From assembly GCA_019454045.1 (NCBI GenBank), contig SKCR01023728.1, positions 88,703 to 152,702 on the forward strand: 64,000 nt of DNA, read 5' to 3'. Shown here piece by piece: positions 43,960 to 53,930 of the stretch. A program made the translations under genes and the position numbers. The notes beneath the pieces were generated by a model that was not told the DNA's origin, did not search any database, and saw only the letters and a program-made list of their open reading frames with translations. Positions within the stretch are counted from its first letter, which is position 1, and each line of letters begins with the position of its first letter. The DNA comes from Zanthoxylum bungeanum (lineage: Eukaryota > Streptophyta > Magnoliopsida > Sapindales > Rutaceae).

Positions 43960-44780
43960 TGATAGTTTGGGAATGAATCCCAGAGGTCGAAGCCCCTCAT
44001 CTTCATAGAAAACAACTCCCCAGTGGATCGAAGAGTCACACATGAGGACCAAAACGCTATCCCCCATTCAGTTCGGGAATAAATCCCAGAGATCGAAGCA
44101 TCTCACACCCAGCATGGTTCGGGAATGAATCCCAGAGGTTGAAGCACCTTAGAGATTGAAGCATCTCACACCCAACATGGTTCGGGAATGAATCCCAAGG
44201 GTCGAAGCACCTCGCCATCAACTCAACTCAATCTGGTAATGAATCCCATAGGTCGAAGCACCTCAGAGATTGAAGCATCTCACACCCAGCATGGTTCGGG
44301 AACAAATCCCGAGGGTCGAATCACCTCGCCATCAACTCAACATAGTTCGGGAATAAATCCCAGAGATCGAAACATCTCACACCCAGCATGGTTCGGGAAA
44401 AAATCCAAAGGGTCGAAGCACATCGCCATCAACTCAACTCAGTTCGAGAATAAATCCCAGAGATCGAAGCATCTCACACCCAACATGGTTCGGGAATAAA
44501 TCCCAGGGGTCGAAGCACCTCGTCATCAACTCAACTAAGTTTGGGAATAAATCCCAGAGACCGAAGCATCTCACACCCAGCATAGTTCGGGAACAAATCC
44601 TAGGGGTCGAAGCACCTCGCCATCAACTCAACTCAGTTTGGGAATAAATTTCAGAGATCAAAGCATCTCACACCCAGCATGGTTCGTGAATGAATCATAG
44701 GGGTCGAAGCACCTCGCCATCAACTCAACTCAATTCGGGAATAAATCCCAGAGATCGAAGCATCTCGCAAACCAGGTAAG
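43960..44780 (+). repeat. Tandem hairpin array in B upstream of the 3' LTR
   Basis: About 16-17 monomers of ~48 bp, mostly in alternating pairs giving a ~97-bp higher-order period. Each has a core GGGAATAAATCCC, then GAGGTCGAAGCACCTC or GAGATCGAAGCATCTC. Both core types can fold into short hairpins; the second keeps its stem by a paired change (G-C to A-U) around loop CGAAGC. Spacers alternate between CACACCCAGCATGGTTC and CATCAACTCAACTCAGTTC. 3' tandem arrays between pol and LTR are a known Tat feature. Confidence 0.9.
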
Positions 44781-44840
44781 TAAAAATGCATGCATTAATT
44801 TGATAGGGTTGTCACTGTCACACACTGCACAAGCCCTATC

Positions 44841-44854
44841 AAAGTGGGGGAAAC
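44841..44854 (+). promoter_or_regulatory. Polypurine tract of element B
   Basis: AAAGTGGGGGAAAC immediately before the 3' LTR. D has the same tract apart from two bases. Confidence 0.8.
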
Positions 44855-46953
44855 TGTAGACATTGCATTTTTACATAAGCCCAATGATGAGACTCGTATG
44901 GAGGCACTACCTGAAAAGTTACGGAAGTTATGAGAAACGAATGCCAGAAGGAAAGAAAACCTCCAAAATTAGCACCTCATCGGATTCGAACTCACCAGCC
45001 AGCCTCTGATTCACTCAGTCAGTTTATGTTTTAAGTCATAGCCTCAGACACGCCCTTGGACCCTTCAACTTTGGCCCATCCACACGGCCCAAAGTCCATG
45101 CAATCCATCCACACGCCCAAGACCTCATGCAATCCATCCACACGCCCAAAACACCATGAAATCCACATGCCCAAATCTCATCATCAACACTTTCCAATTT
45201 AATGAGATTTGAAATCCCATCCTCACCAATTTATAAGATTTTGGGATCCCATCTTCACCAAATTTATAAGATTTTTTCCCAAAATAAATTTCCCAAATTT
45301 ACATGATTTGTTTCCCTATTTGGAGGTCCCTTCAAATCATTATAAAAGGGGACCAAATCATCAACAAAAAGAGGACCTTAGATGGCAACCACAAACAAAA
45401 ACCCAAAAGCAATCACCGAAAATCACAAAAAAATAGTGAAAACCGAAACAACAAGAGCCATCGAGAAAAGCAAACATAAAACAACCGAACAACCAACTAG
45501 CCCTTCACCGAAACAACCAACCAGCCCTTCACTGAAACAACCAGTCAGCCATTCACCAAAACAACCAACCAGCCCTTCACCGAAACAACCAACCAGCCCT
45601 TCACCAAAACAACCAACCAACCAATCACCGAAACAACCAACCATCCAACCACCGAAACAACCAACCAGCCAATCACTGAAATAAACAACCAGCATCACCG
45701 AAAAACAATCAGGAAAAAATCGAGACAAAAGCAACCAAAAACTAAAACCAGAACAATAAAAAACCGAGATAAAAGCAACCAAAAATTGAAACCAGAACAA
45801 AAACAAAAAACATCAGCCAAAAAAAACCAAAAATTACAGCAAAAAACAACCAAAACAACAGCAAAAAACAACCAAAATAGTAGCCAAAAACAACCAAAAC
45901 AGCAGCCAAAAAACAACCAAAACAGAAGCCAAAAACAACAGCCAAAAATAGCAAAATAGCAACCAGAAAACAGCAAAACAACAACTAGAAAATAGCAAAA
46001 TAGTGAGCAAAAATAGCGAAACAGTAAGTAGAAACAGCGAACCAGGGATCCTTCCGGCGACAACCTAACGCACTTCTGAAAGCATCTTAAAAGGTAAGAC
46101 CTGAGGGCACCCTTACCACATTTATTTTTATAGTGCTGGACGCTGCATGCCATGCTGGACGTGAAATACGTCCAGTCGGGTATGCGAAGTCCTACATCAA
46201 AGACGGCCAAATTTCTGGTCACATTTTTCCTTTCTTTGGCATTTTGTTATTTATCATTTTTTTATCTATTTATTTATTTTTATTGTTGTTTTATTATTTC
46301 GCCTTTATTTTGTCATTTATCTTTTCGTCTATTTATCGTTATTTTATTCTTTCGCCTTTATTTTTTTATTTATCTTTTTATCTATTTATCGTTATTTTAT
46401 TTGTTTATGTTGGTGATTATGTATGTTATTAACCCTTATGGTATATTGGATGGAAATCCAGACGTAAATTTCGTAGCCGAATCCGAATGGATGGTAGTGC
46501 GGTCTGTACTTGGGATACAACTCCACTTGCCACTCGGGAGATACTCATACATGCATGATTAACCCCCCCCCCCCCCCCCCATTTTTGTTTGCTATTTATT
46601 TATTGACGATTTTCCTGCTTTTATTGTGATTATTATTTTGTTTGGGTATGTTATTACATTTTTATTCGCTTTTATGCATGAATTGCATTAAGACTTGGCT
46701 ATACCATTGTGTGAACCTGTCCATTATACTGCCATAAGTAAGGGACCATTTTGAACCCAACGGTTTGAGGTCTTCCCTTGCGAGGAGTGAGTGCGGTCTT
46801 AAATCTTTCCCAGTTCACATTGGGTGGCGACTCCTTTATTCTCCGGTTTAGTCCCCCGCGGGCTAATCCATACTTTCTACGGGCTGCGAGTTCAACAGTG
46901 TCGTGGTCATCGAACATCATAGGCATAGCGGTAAACCCCGCATCACTCCTATA
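44855..46953 (+). repeat. Element B 3' LTR (2099 bp)
   Basis: Pairs with 5084-7187. Keeps the TATA box (45341-45348), a shorter 24-bp minisatellite (about 45486-45690) and the PBS-like TGGCGACTCC at 46825-46834. It ends CTCCTATA where the 5' copy ends CTCCTACA, so the terminal CA is mutated. An 18-C run (46563-46580) replaces five Cs of the 5' copy. Confidence 0.9.
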
Positions 46954-47280
46954 GAGACACTAATGCATAATTTATTGGAGTTAGACGAAATCAAATTAGA
47001 TGTCTTTAATCGATTATAAGTGTAAAAATTAAAAATAGCCAAATATTACAATCAGAAGGTTATGGCTAAGTCATTTAAAAATGGTGAATTGGTGTGGAAA
47101 GTACCTTTTGATGTAAAAAAATTCAACATACAGCAAGTGGTCGCCAAATTGGGAAGGACCATATAAAGTAGAAGTTGTATTACCCAATAAAGATTATCAT
47201 TTAAAATATTTGGGTGGAGAGTTACATGTTATGTACCTTCATTATAGGAACAAAAAAGAAACTGTTTTATTAATGGGATG
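46954..47280 (+). pseudogene. Element A integrase C-terminus, resuming after element B
   Basis: GAGAC (right target duplication) is followed by LLELDEIKLDVFN, YNQKVMAKSFKNGELVWKV and, after a frameshift at about 47137, WSPNWEGPYKVEVVLPNKDY. This is the Tat-type integrase C-terminal end. It continues element A, whose zinc-domain remnant ended at 5083. Confidence 0.85.
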
Positions 47281-47575
47281 ACAAAACGTCTTGATGTCAA
47301 AGAGAATGAACAAATGGAAGCTGAATAGAATGCCTGAGCGTCCTAATTTATGTAAAAAAATAAATTGAATTACATTAAATTATATTACAAAAATAATACG
47401 ACTAAACATCATAATAAAAAATGTGACATTAACATGCTCAATGATGAGTCTCTCCAAAATCCATTGTTAAGGACATGTCTTTCACCACCTTGAATGACTC
47501 CTTAAGCTGGTGCCACTCCTTTTGCACCTCTTCCGTAATGGCATTGATATCGACCAGAGCTTTGTCTATGTCAAT
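47281..47575 (-). pseudogene. Element A 3' region with antisense frame remnant
   Basis: Reading on the - strand from the edge at 47575 to a TGA at 47438, 45 codons are open: IDKALVDINAITEEVQKEWH, then QLKESFKVVKDMSLTMDF. It is rich in charged and helix-forming residues. Some Tat elements are known to carry an extra, often antisense, open frame between pol and the 3' LTR, and this could be its 3' end, cut off by the LTR at 47576. It could also be chance; there is no start and no recognised domain. Confidence 0.4.
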
Positions 47576-48355
47576 TGTTGGGATATATGCCCTAGAGCTT
47601 CATGTACATAATTATATTTTATGAAATAAAATGATGCATTATTAATTTATCAAAGCGTTTGTTTAATATCGCATATTATAAATTATCTCATTAACACAAG
47701 AGGATTTAAGTCTGAAGTCAGTAATCTAAAATAGACCATAGAAAGCAAACAAAGTGGGTATTTTATTTGTGGTTTATCTATAGCTGCGGTCCATTCTATA
47801 ATTGTATGGCGACCTTGATCTAGGATTTTCCATGTGCAGACATGTCACATGAGAATAAAATCACATTGTATGATATGATCATATAGGACTAGACCCATAT
47901 ATAAATGAGTTTCTTATAATATCCGTTAAATAAAGAAATTCATTTCAATCTATTAGATGGTCATATATGGATTGATCTTAATCCTGAGTGTATTACGAAC
48001 TCTTGCATGGCAGGCAATGTCATTTGATTTACAAAGTTGAGGTTGGTGTAGCAATCCCGACCAATAGCAATGTATTTTGGGGACATGGTTTGGTGTGTAG
48101 CTGAGGACGTTTTACATAGATATGGAGTTCACTCCTTCTTACGAGAAGTAGATGAGTATTTTCCTTTAGGGTTGATTCGACGGTTAGAGCATTCGAGTCT
48201 TTCTATTACAAATAGAAAGATTATCATTCATAATGATTATGAGTAAATCGTTCATTAGAGAATCAATGGTACTTAAGGTAAAAATAATTTCATGGGTATA
48301 ACAGACATTATGATCCGGCTCTAATTATGAGATAATTGTGAAGAGACAATCCGTA
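47576..48355 (+). repeat. Truncated copia-type LTR (different family)
   Basis: Starts TGTTGGGATATATGCCCTAG, resembling the start of Angela/BARE-type copia LTRs (TGTTGGAA-TATGCCCTAGAG). Preceded by TCAAT. No matching end or second copy is seen in the window, and near 48355 it passes into Athila gag sequence, so the right border is approximate. No coding frame. Confidence 0.5.
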
Positions 48356-48419
48356 TGTAATGATTATATCGATGGACATCGACATGGTTCGGCTTAATTT
48401 ACCTATTTGCAGCAACATG

Positions 48420-49520
48420 GAACCTGGACCTTTGGAAGTTGCACCACCAATTCTCATTCGAGACAGAACCATTCCGGTGGTTGACGGCTTCATTTCCTGT
48501 ATTATACTTCCTCCATTACCAGTAAATGCGTGTGACATCAAAACATGCATTCAGATGATTCAGCAATCAGTACAGTTTGGGGGGAATGCAACTGAAGATC
48601 CTAATGCCCATATCAGCAACTTCCTGGAAGTTTGCAGTACTTTCAATTACAACTGAGCAGCTGAAGAAGGAATGAGACTGCATGTTTTTCCATATTCCTT
48701 GAAAGATATAGCTAAGGCTTGGCTACATTCACTACCAGCAGGTTCCATTACAACTTGGAACACTCTAGCCACCAAATTCCTTGCAAAGTACTTTCCACCA
48801 GCCAGAACTGCAAAGCTGAGGAATGACATCACATCATTTGTGCAACATAACTCAGAATCCCTCTGCGAAGCTTCGGAAAGGTACAAAGATTTACTCAGAA
48901 AATATCCTCACCATGAGATTGCAAAATGGCTACAAGTCCAAACCTTATAATGGACTTTCTGGAATAATGAGAACCACAATTGATGTTGCTGCTGGAGGTG
49001 CTTTAATGGAAAAAGGAGAAGATCGGGCCTGGGACCTAATTGAAGAAATGTCCAATAACAATTCCTTGTGGCCAATAGAAATGAGCATGATCCAAAGAAT
49101 TGCTGGAATTTATGAAGTTGGAGCCAACACAGCAGTGAATGCCAAGCTTGATCATATATGCAAATTCATGGAAACTCTTAGCATGCAAGGTAATGCTGGA
49201 TCCATAAGTTCACCATATGGAGGAGCACCAGAGACAAACCAACATGAAGAGACGGTGAATTATATCAAAAATTTCAACAGACAGGGGAACATTCCATATT
49301 TCAACACTTACAACCCAGGGTGGAGGAATCATCCCAATTTCATATGGAGCAACAATTCAGGGCAAAAGAACTATCCACCACCTAGATTCCAACAACAAAA
49401 CAAAGGCCAGGAGCATGAAAAAGAACCAGGAATATCAGAAGTGCTAGCCCAGTTAAAAAAATATGATGATATGTTTCAGAGCCAATCTGCTTCCATTAAA
49501 GCACTGGAGAATCAAATTTG
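48420..49520 (+). pseudogene. Element H gag
   Basis: From MEPGPLEVAPP the translation passes FGGNATEDPNAHISNFLEVC and, after a stop at 48655, RLHVFPYSLKDIAKAWLHSL, PAGSITTWNTLATKFLAKYF and ITSFVQHNSESLCEASERYK. A frameshift near 48940 leads into TIDVAAGGALMEKGEDRAWD and the proline/asparagine-rich C-terminal part. This is the Athila-type gag (capsid) of plant gypsy elements. About 370 codons remain, with one stop and one shift. No clear CCHC zinc knuckle is seen. Confidence 0.9.
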
Positions 49521-49524
49521 ACAA

Positions 49525-49919
49525 TTGGCCAATGCTCAGAGTTACAGACCGCCAGGTAACCTTCCTAGCAACACAGAATCAAATCCAAGAAACCGAGGGA
49601 AAGAGCACTGTCAAACCATTACCTTGAAAAGCGGTACCGAAATTAACAAAGATGTTGGAATCAAGGCATTCATTGAGGAAGTTCCAAAAGATGCAGTTTC
49701 ACAAATGGAGGAAAAAGAAGCCAAGGAAAAAGATCAAGAAAAATTCACTCCACCTCCATATTTTCCTCAACGTCTCCAGAAAAACAAACTAGACAAATAG
49801 TTTGCTCGATTCTTGGAGGTGTTCAAAAACTGCATATCAACATTCCATTTGCAGAAGCGTTGGAATAAATGCCCAGCTATGTCAAATTCATGAAAGACAT
49901 TCTTTCACGAAAATGAAGA
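49525..49919 (+). pseudogene. Element H gag-protease linker
   Basis: MANAQSYRPPGNLPSNTESN, then CQTITLKSGTEI, and a Lys/Glu-rich stretch to PPPYFPQRLQKNKLDK and a TAG at 49798. These are standard linker phrases (P-S-N-T-E-x-N-P, A-I-T-L-R-S-G, P-x-P-F-P-Q-R-L) of Athila elements. Confidence 0.85.
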
Positions 49920-50333
49920 TTGGGAGATTATGAGACAGTAGCATTGACAGAAGAATGCAGCGTCATCATTCAGAGGAAACTTCCCCCAAAGTTGAAAGAT
50001 CCTGGCAGTTTCACTGTCCCATCCACCATTGGAGAACATTATATCGGTAAAGCTTTATGTGATTTAGGTGCAAGTGTTAATTTGATGCCTTTTTCAATTT
50101 ACAGGAAACTGCAAATTGGAGAAGCAATGCCCACCTCAGTTTCTCTGCAACTTGCTGATCAAACGCTCGTATTTCCGAGAGGTGTAGTTAAAGATGTGCT
50201 GGTCAAAGTCGACAAACTCATTCTCCTAGCAGATTTCATTATCCTTGACATGGAAGAAGACAAAGTTGTACCTATCATCTTGGGGAGACCATTCTTGGCT
50301 ACAGGTCGAACTTTTATTCATGTACAAAAATGA
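49920..50333 (+). pseudogene. Element H aspartic protease
   Basis: 137 open codons with ALTEECSVIIQRKLPPKLKD, GSFTVPSTIG, CDLGASVNLMPFSIYRKL (catalytic D-L-G-A-S intact near residue 52) and VVPIILGRPFLATGRTFIHV. It is the plant Athila retropepsin, full-length for the domain with no internal stop, and would process Gag-Pol. It is detached from gag and RT by stops. Confidence 0.92.
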
Positions 50334-51674
50334 GAACTAACCATGAAAGTGCAGGACCAAGAAGTTACCTTCAATGTTTTCAAAGCCATGAAATTCCCGA
50401 GTGATGAAAAGGAGGAGGAATGTTTCAGAATTGACGTTGTTGATAGTATCATCCAGGATACTGATGCAATGCCACCTCCCACAGATAAAATGAAGCTTGC
50501 ATCACCAACATGACTGACAGCGAGCTAGATGCTAAAATTTTGGAATGTATCAATTATCTTGACAGACCATTTCACTTCAAATCGACACCCCAGGTGGAAA
50601 GTCTGGAACTACCGAAGAAGTAGCAAATCAAGACCTTAATTGAAGAACCACCATAGTCGGAGCTAAAGCTACTTCTGAACCATCTCAAGTATGCATTCTT
50701 GGGAAACTCTTCTGAATTACCTGTGATTATTTCTTCGTCGCTAACATTGGAGCAGGAAGAAAAATTACTGAGAGTGTTACGAGAATACAAGAAAGCCATT
50801 GGCTGGACTATAGCAGACATTCGAGGCATTAGTCCATCAATTTGTACGCACAAGATTCTGATGAATGACGAGTAAAAACCCACAGTGGAGCATCAACAGA
50901 GACTAAATCCAATCATGAAAGAGGTCGTGAAGAAAGAAATTATCAAATGGTTGGATGTTGGCATCATCTACCCCATCTCTGACAGAACTTGGGTGAGTTC
51001 TATGCAGTGTGTGCCAAAAAAAAGGAGGAATTATTGTAGTCACAAATGAGAAGAACGAGCTAATTCCTACAAGAACGATGTCTAGATGGAAAGTATGCAT
51101 GGACTATCGGAAACTAAACAAAACAACAAAGAAAGATCATTTCCCGCTGTCACTCATTGACCAGATGCTAGACAGACTGGCGGGACATGAATTCTATTGT
51201 TTTCTGGATGGATACTCGGGGTACAATCCCAAAAGATCATAAGAAAACCCGCAGGATGCCATTTGGACTATGTAATGCTCCTGCCAGATTTCGACGTTGT
51301 ATGATGGCCATCTTCTCAGACATGCTGGAACAAAGTATGAAGGTTTTCATGGATGATTTCTCTGTGTTTGGAGACTCATTCGATTACTGCTTGTAAAATC
51401 TGGAAAATGTGTTATAAAGATGTGAAGATACCAACATGGTACTCAACTGGGAGAAATGCCATTTCATGGTGCATGAAGGTATTATCCTGGGACATCGGAT
51501 CTCACAAAAAGGAATCGAGGTAGACAAGGCAAAGATCGAAATAATTGAAAAACTACCTCCACCAACATATGTCAAAGGGATTCGGAGTTTTCTCGGACAT
51601 GCTGGATTTACAGGAGATTTATCAAAGACTTCTCAAAGATTGCAAAACCTCTGTGAAATCTTCTGGAGAAAGAC
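50334..51674 (+). pseudogene. Element H reverse transcriptase
   Basis: After a degenerate linker (YKKAIGWTIADIRGISPSIC near 50790) the RT motifs appear in several frames: KVCMDYRKLNKTTKKDHFPL near 51090, HEFYCFLDGYSGYN, then after a ~20-bp loss RRMPFGLCNAPARFRRCMMA, the catalytic FMDDFSVFGDSF near 51350, and CHFMVHEGIILGHRISQKGI of the thumb. FMDD is the usual Athila form. Stops and small deletions break it into pieces. Confidence 0.9.
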
Positions 51675-52289
51675 ATGCCTTTCAACTTCACCAAAGAATG
51701 CCACGAAGCTTTTGAGATCTTGAAACAGAAGCTCGTCCCTGCCTCAATCATAGTAGCAATGGACTGGACCCTTCCATTTGAAGTGATGTGCGATGCTAGT
51801 GATTTTACTGTAGGTGCATTTTTTGGAAAACACAAAGAAAAATTTTTCCATACCATTTACTTCTCCAGCAGAACTCTGAATGAAGCTCAACTCAACTACA
51901 CAACCACTGAAAATGAGTTGCTTGCAGTTGTGTTCGCTTTTGATAAATTCTGCTCTTATCTGCTAGGTCCCAAAGTCGTGGTCTACACAAATCATTCAGC
52001 AATCAAATATCTGATCGCGAAGAAAGATGTCAAACCCAGATTGATCTGTTGGATATTTCTACTCCAAGAATTTGACGTGGAGATCCGAGACAGGAAAGGA
52101 ACAGAAAACCAAGTGGCAGATCACTTATCGAGGCTCGAGAATGGAGAAACAGCTGGCAAAGAACTAACAATCAAAGAAACTTTTTCAGATGAACAACTGT
52201 TTGCCATGAAACAGCACGATGCCCCTTGGTATGCTGACTATGTCAACTACATAGTATCGGGAAAATGGCCGTGGGAATGGACAACTTAG
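51675..52289 (+). pseudogene. Element H RNase H
   Basis: 204 open codons, the longest intact stretch of [19 protein letters not shown] leads to [15 protein letters not shown] (first Asp), [16 protein letters not shown] (Glu), [17 protein letters not shown], where the third Asp is replaced by Asn, and [12 protein letters not shown] (last Asp). The usual link to integrase follows ([20 protein letters not shown]). One catalytic residue is lost, so it is probably inactive. Confidence 0.92.
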
Positions 52290-52379
52290 TAACGAAAGAA
52301 ATCCTTCAAAGAAGTCAAGCACTATGTCTGAGATGAGTCGTCCTCGTTCAAATGATGTGTTGATCAATTACTGAGACGT
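52290..52379 (+). pseudogene. Element H integrase start, cut by copia I
   Basis: Across stops it reads RKKSFKEVKHYV, DESSSFK and CVDQLLR, the beginning of the Athila integrase zinc domain. The 5 bases before the copia LTR are GACGT; no matching copy is found on the far side. Confidence 0.7.
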
Positions 52380-53930
52380 TGTTGGACAATTATGACCCAT
52401 AACGTCACTATTTGTATAGATCATGGTGTTTTTGTACAAATTAACTATGTGATAAAGGAGATTTCTCTCTTATCATTTGTGATTAGATCACCAAGATATA
52501 TAAATGATAGGAGGTCCTTATGATTTGTTCCTGGATTGAAAATGATATGAGACAGTATCAGTCCATGAAGGATAAATCATTAAATATCCATAGTCAGAGT
52601 ATTATCGAGATTGGACATCGATAAATGTGTAAAAGACTAGTATTACACTTGTGCGCGTTATGAGGGCATAACGACATAGTTCTCATATATTTGGGTATAG
52701 GATACTCATGCAAGTGTAATAGGAGGTTATGTTTTACCGATGGTACGGGAAACAGCTTCGCTCTGGATAGACCCCATCGGAATTCCATTGGTAGTATGAC
52801 TATGTGTCTATGGAAGTCCGAAATCAGGGTAGGTGTATTTGGTCTTAATCTGAGACTTGTACCGCTAATACTTGCGACAATCAATATACTTTAGTTTTGG
52901 TCGTCCAGGGCTTTAACAGGTTCTGTGTACGCCTCTGCTGGGTATATTGAGAATCGTAATGTGTGGGTGTGATATCAAAATGGAAGTGTCACTCCAGTCA
53001 TATGGAGTTGATGATCGTGTAGGGATACAGAAATGGTTCTCTAAAGGGTTGCAACCATCAGGATGATATGACTTGGTCATGATTATCCGATAATAAAGAG
53101 ACTAGTTGCTCGTAATCCGATATATGCTTCGTACGGGGCAAACACTGTACCAGCCCCAGGCCTTTCATGTGATCATCCGTACTGGATCGAAATACGCAAT
53201 ACTATGTATACTACGCCTGATATAGATCTTATTTTCCTGTATGGATGTTTCTGGAGAATTGGGTAGGCATGACGCTTTGCTAGAAGCCAACCTTGTCTTG
53301 TAAATTGGTACAAACGTAGTACTAGGTACTTACATGTTCGGATAATCCGACGACCGAATTTACTGCCAACATATCCGAGGATCTCATAAGTCGCTTCCCG
53401 AAGATTCACCGATGACGTATGACTCGCACTTTTAATTAATCTGGGATTAATTAGATGAGAGAGAAAATTAATCTGGGATTAATTGCGGAGATATTTTATC
53501 TGCGATAAAATATCAATAAAGAGAGAAAACGATTAATTTGGAATTAATCGATTAAAATAATATATTTGATATATTATACGAAATTAGATTTCGATGCGGA
53601 ATTAAAATTAGATTTTAATTCGGGCGAACAAGTTAATTTAGAATTAATTCGTTAGCGATGTGAATAGTGATTTTGCTAGGCAAAATCATTAAATTACGTC
53701 GCAACGGAAAATTCGTTAATTTGGAATTAGCGAACCCAAGCCTGGGATTGTTTGCGAGCGTATTCGCATTTCGAATTCGAGTGCGGCACGCAAGTCACAT
53801 CAAGTGTCAAATCGCTAGTCGCATCAAGCGTCAAATCATTAGTCACTTTGAGTGATGTGACAACATGTCACTTGTGATTGATGTGAGTTGGTGGATGGCA
53901 TTAAATGCCTTTTGGCTCCAAAATTTGGGT
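52380..53930 (+). repeat. Element I 5' LTR, truncated
   Basis: About 1.55 kb matching 60637-62215 of J. The last third of the LTR is missing. Hairpins with TAATTAATC-TGG-GATTAATTA and GATATTTTATC-TGC-GATAAAATATC lie at about 53432-53512. Confidence 0.9.

Larger units (their letters stand above)
5084..46953 (+). mobile_element. Element B: Tat-like Ty3/gypsy retrotransposon, carrying several younger insertions
   Basis: Delimited by two related LTRs (5084-7187, 44855-46953), a near-perfect 5-bp target duplication, a PBS-like sequence at 7190 and a purine tract at 44841. Without insertions C/D, E, F and G the order is leader, gag, protease, RT, RNase H, second RNase H, integrase, long 3' region with hairpins and tandem repeats. 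The second RNase H and the 3' tandem array fit the Tat lineage. Stops in gag, RT and integrase and the loss of the RT N-terminus make it defective. It lies inside element A's integrase region. Confidence 0.9.

Noticed and set aside
43960..44780. CRISPR-like alternation of repeats and spacers
   Set aside because: Spacers are themselves two alternating repeated sequences, the setting is a plant retrotransposon 3' region, and no cas genes are present.
48360..52379. Envelope-like gene of Athila
   Set aside because: No env-like frame or membrane protein is seen; the region past pol is mostly missing or replaced.
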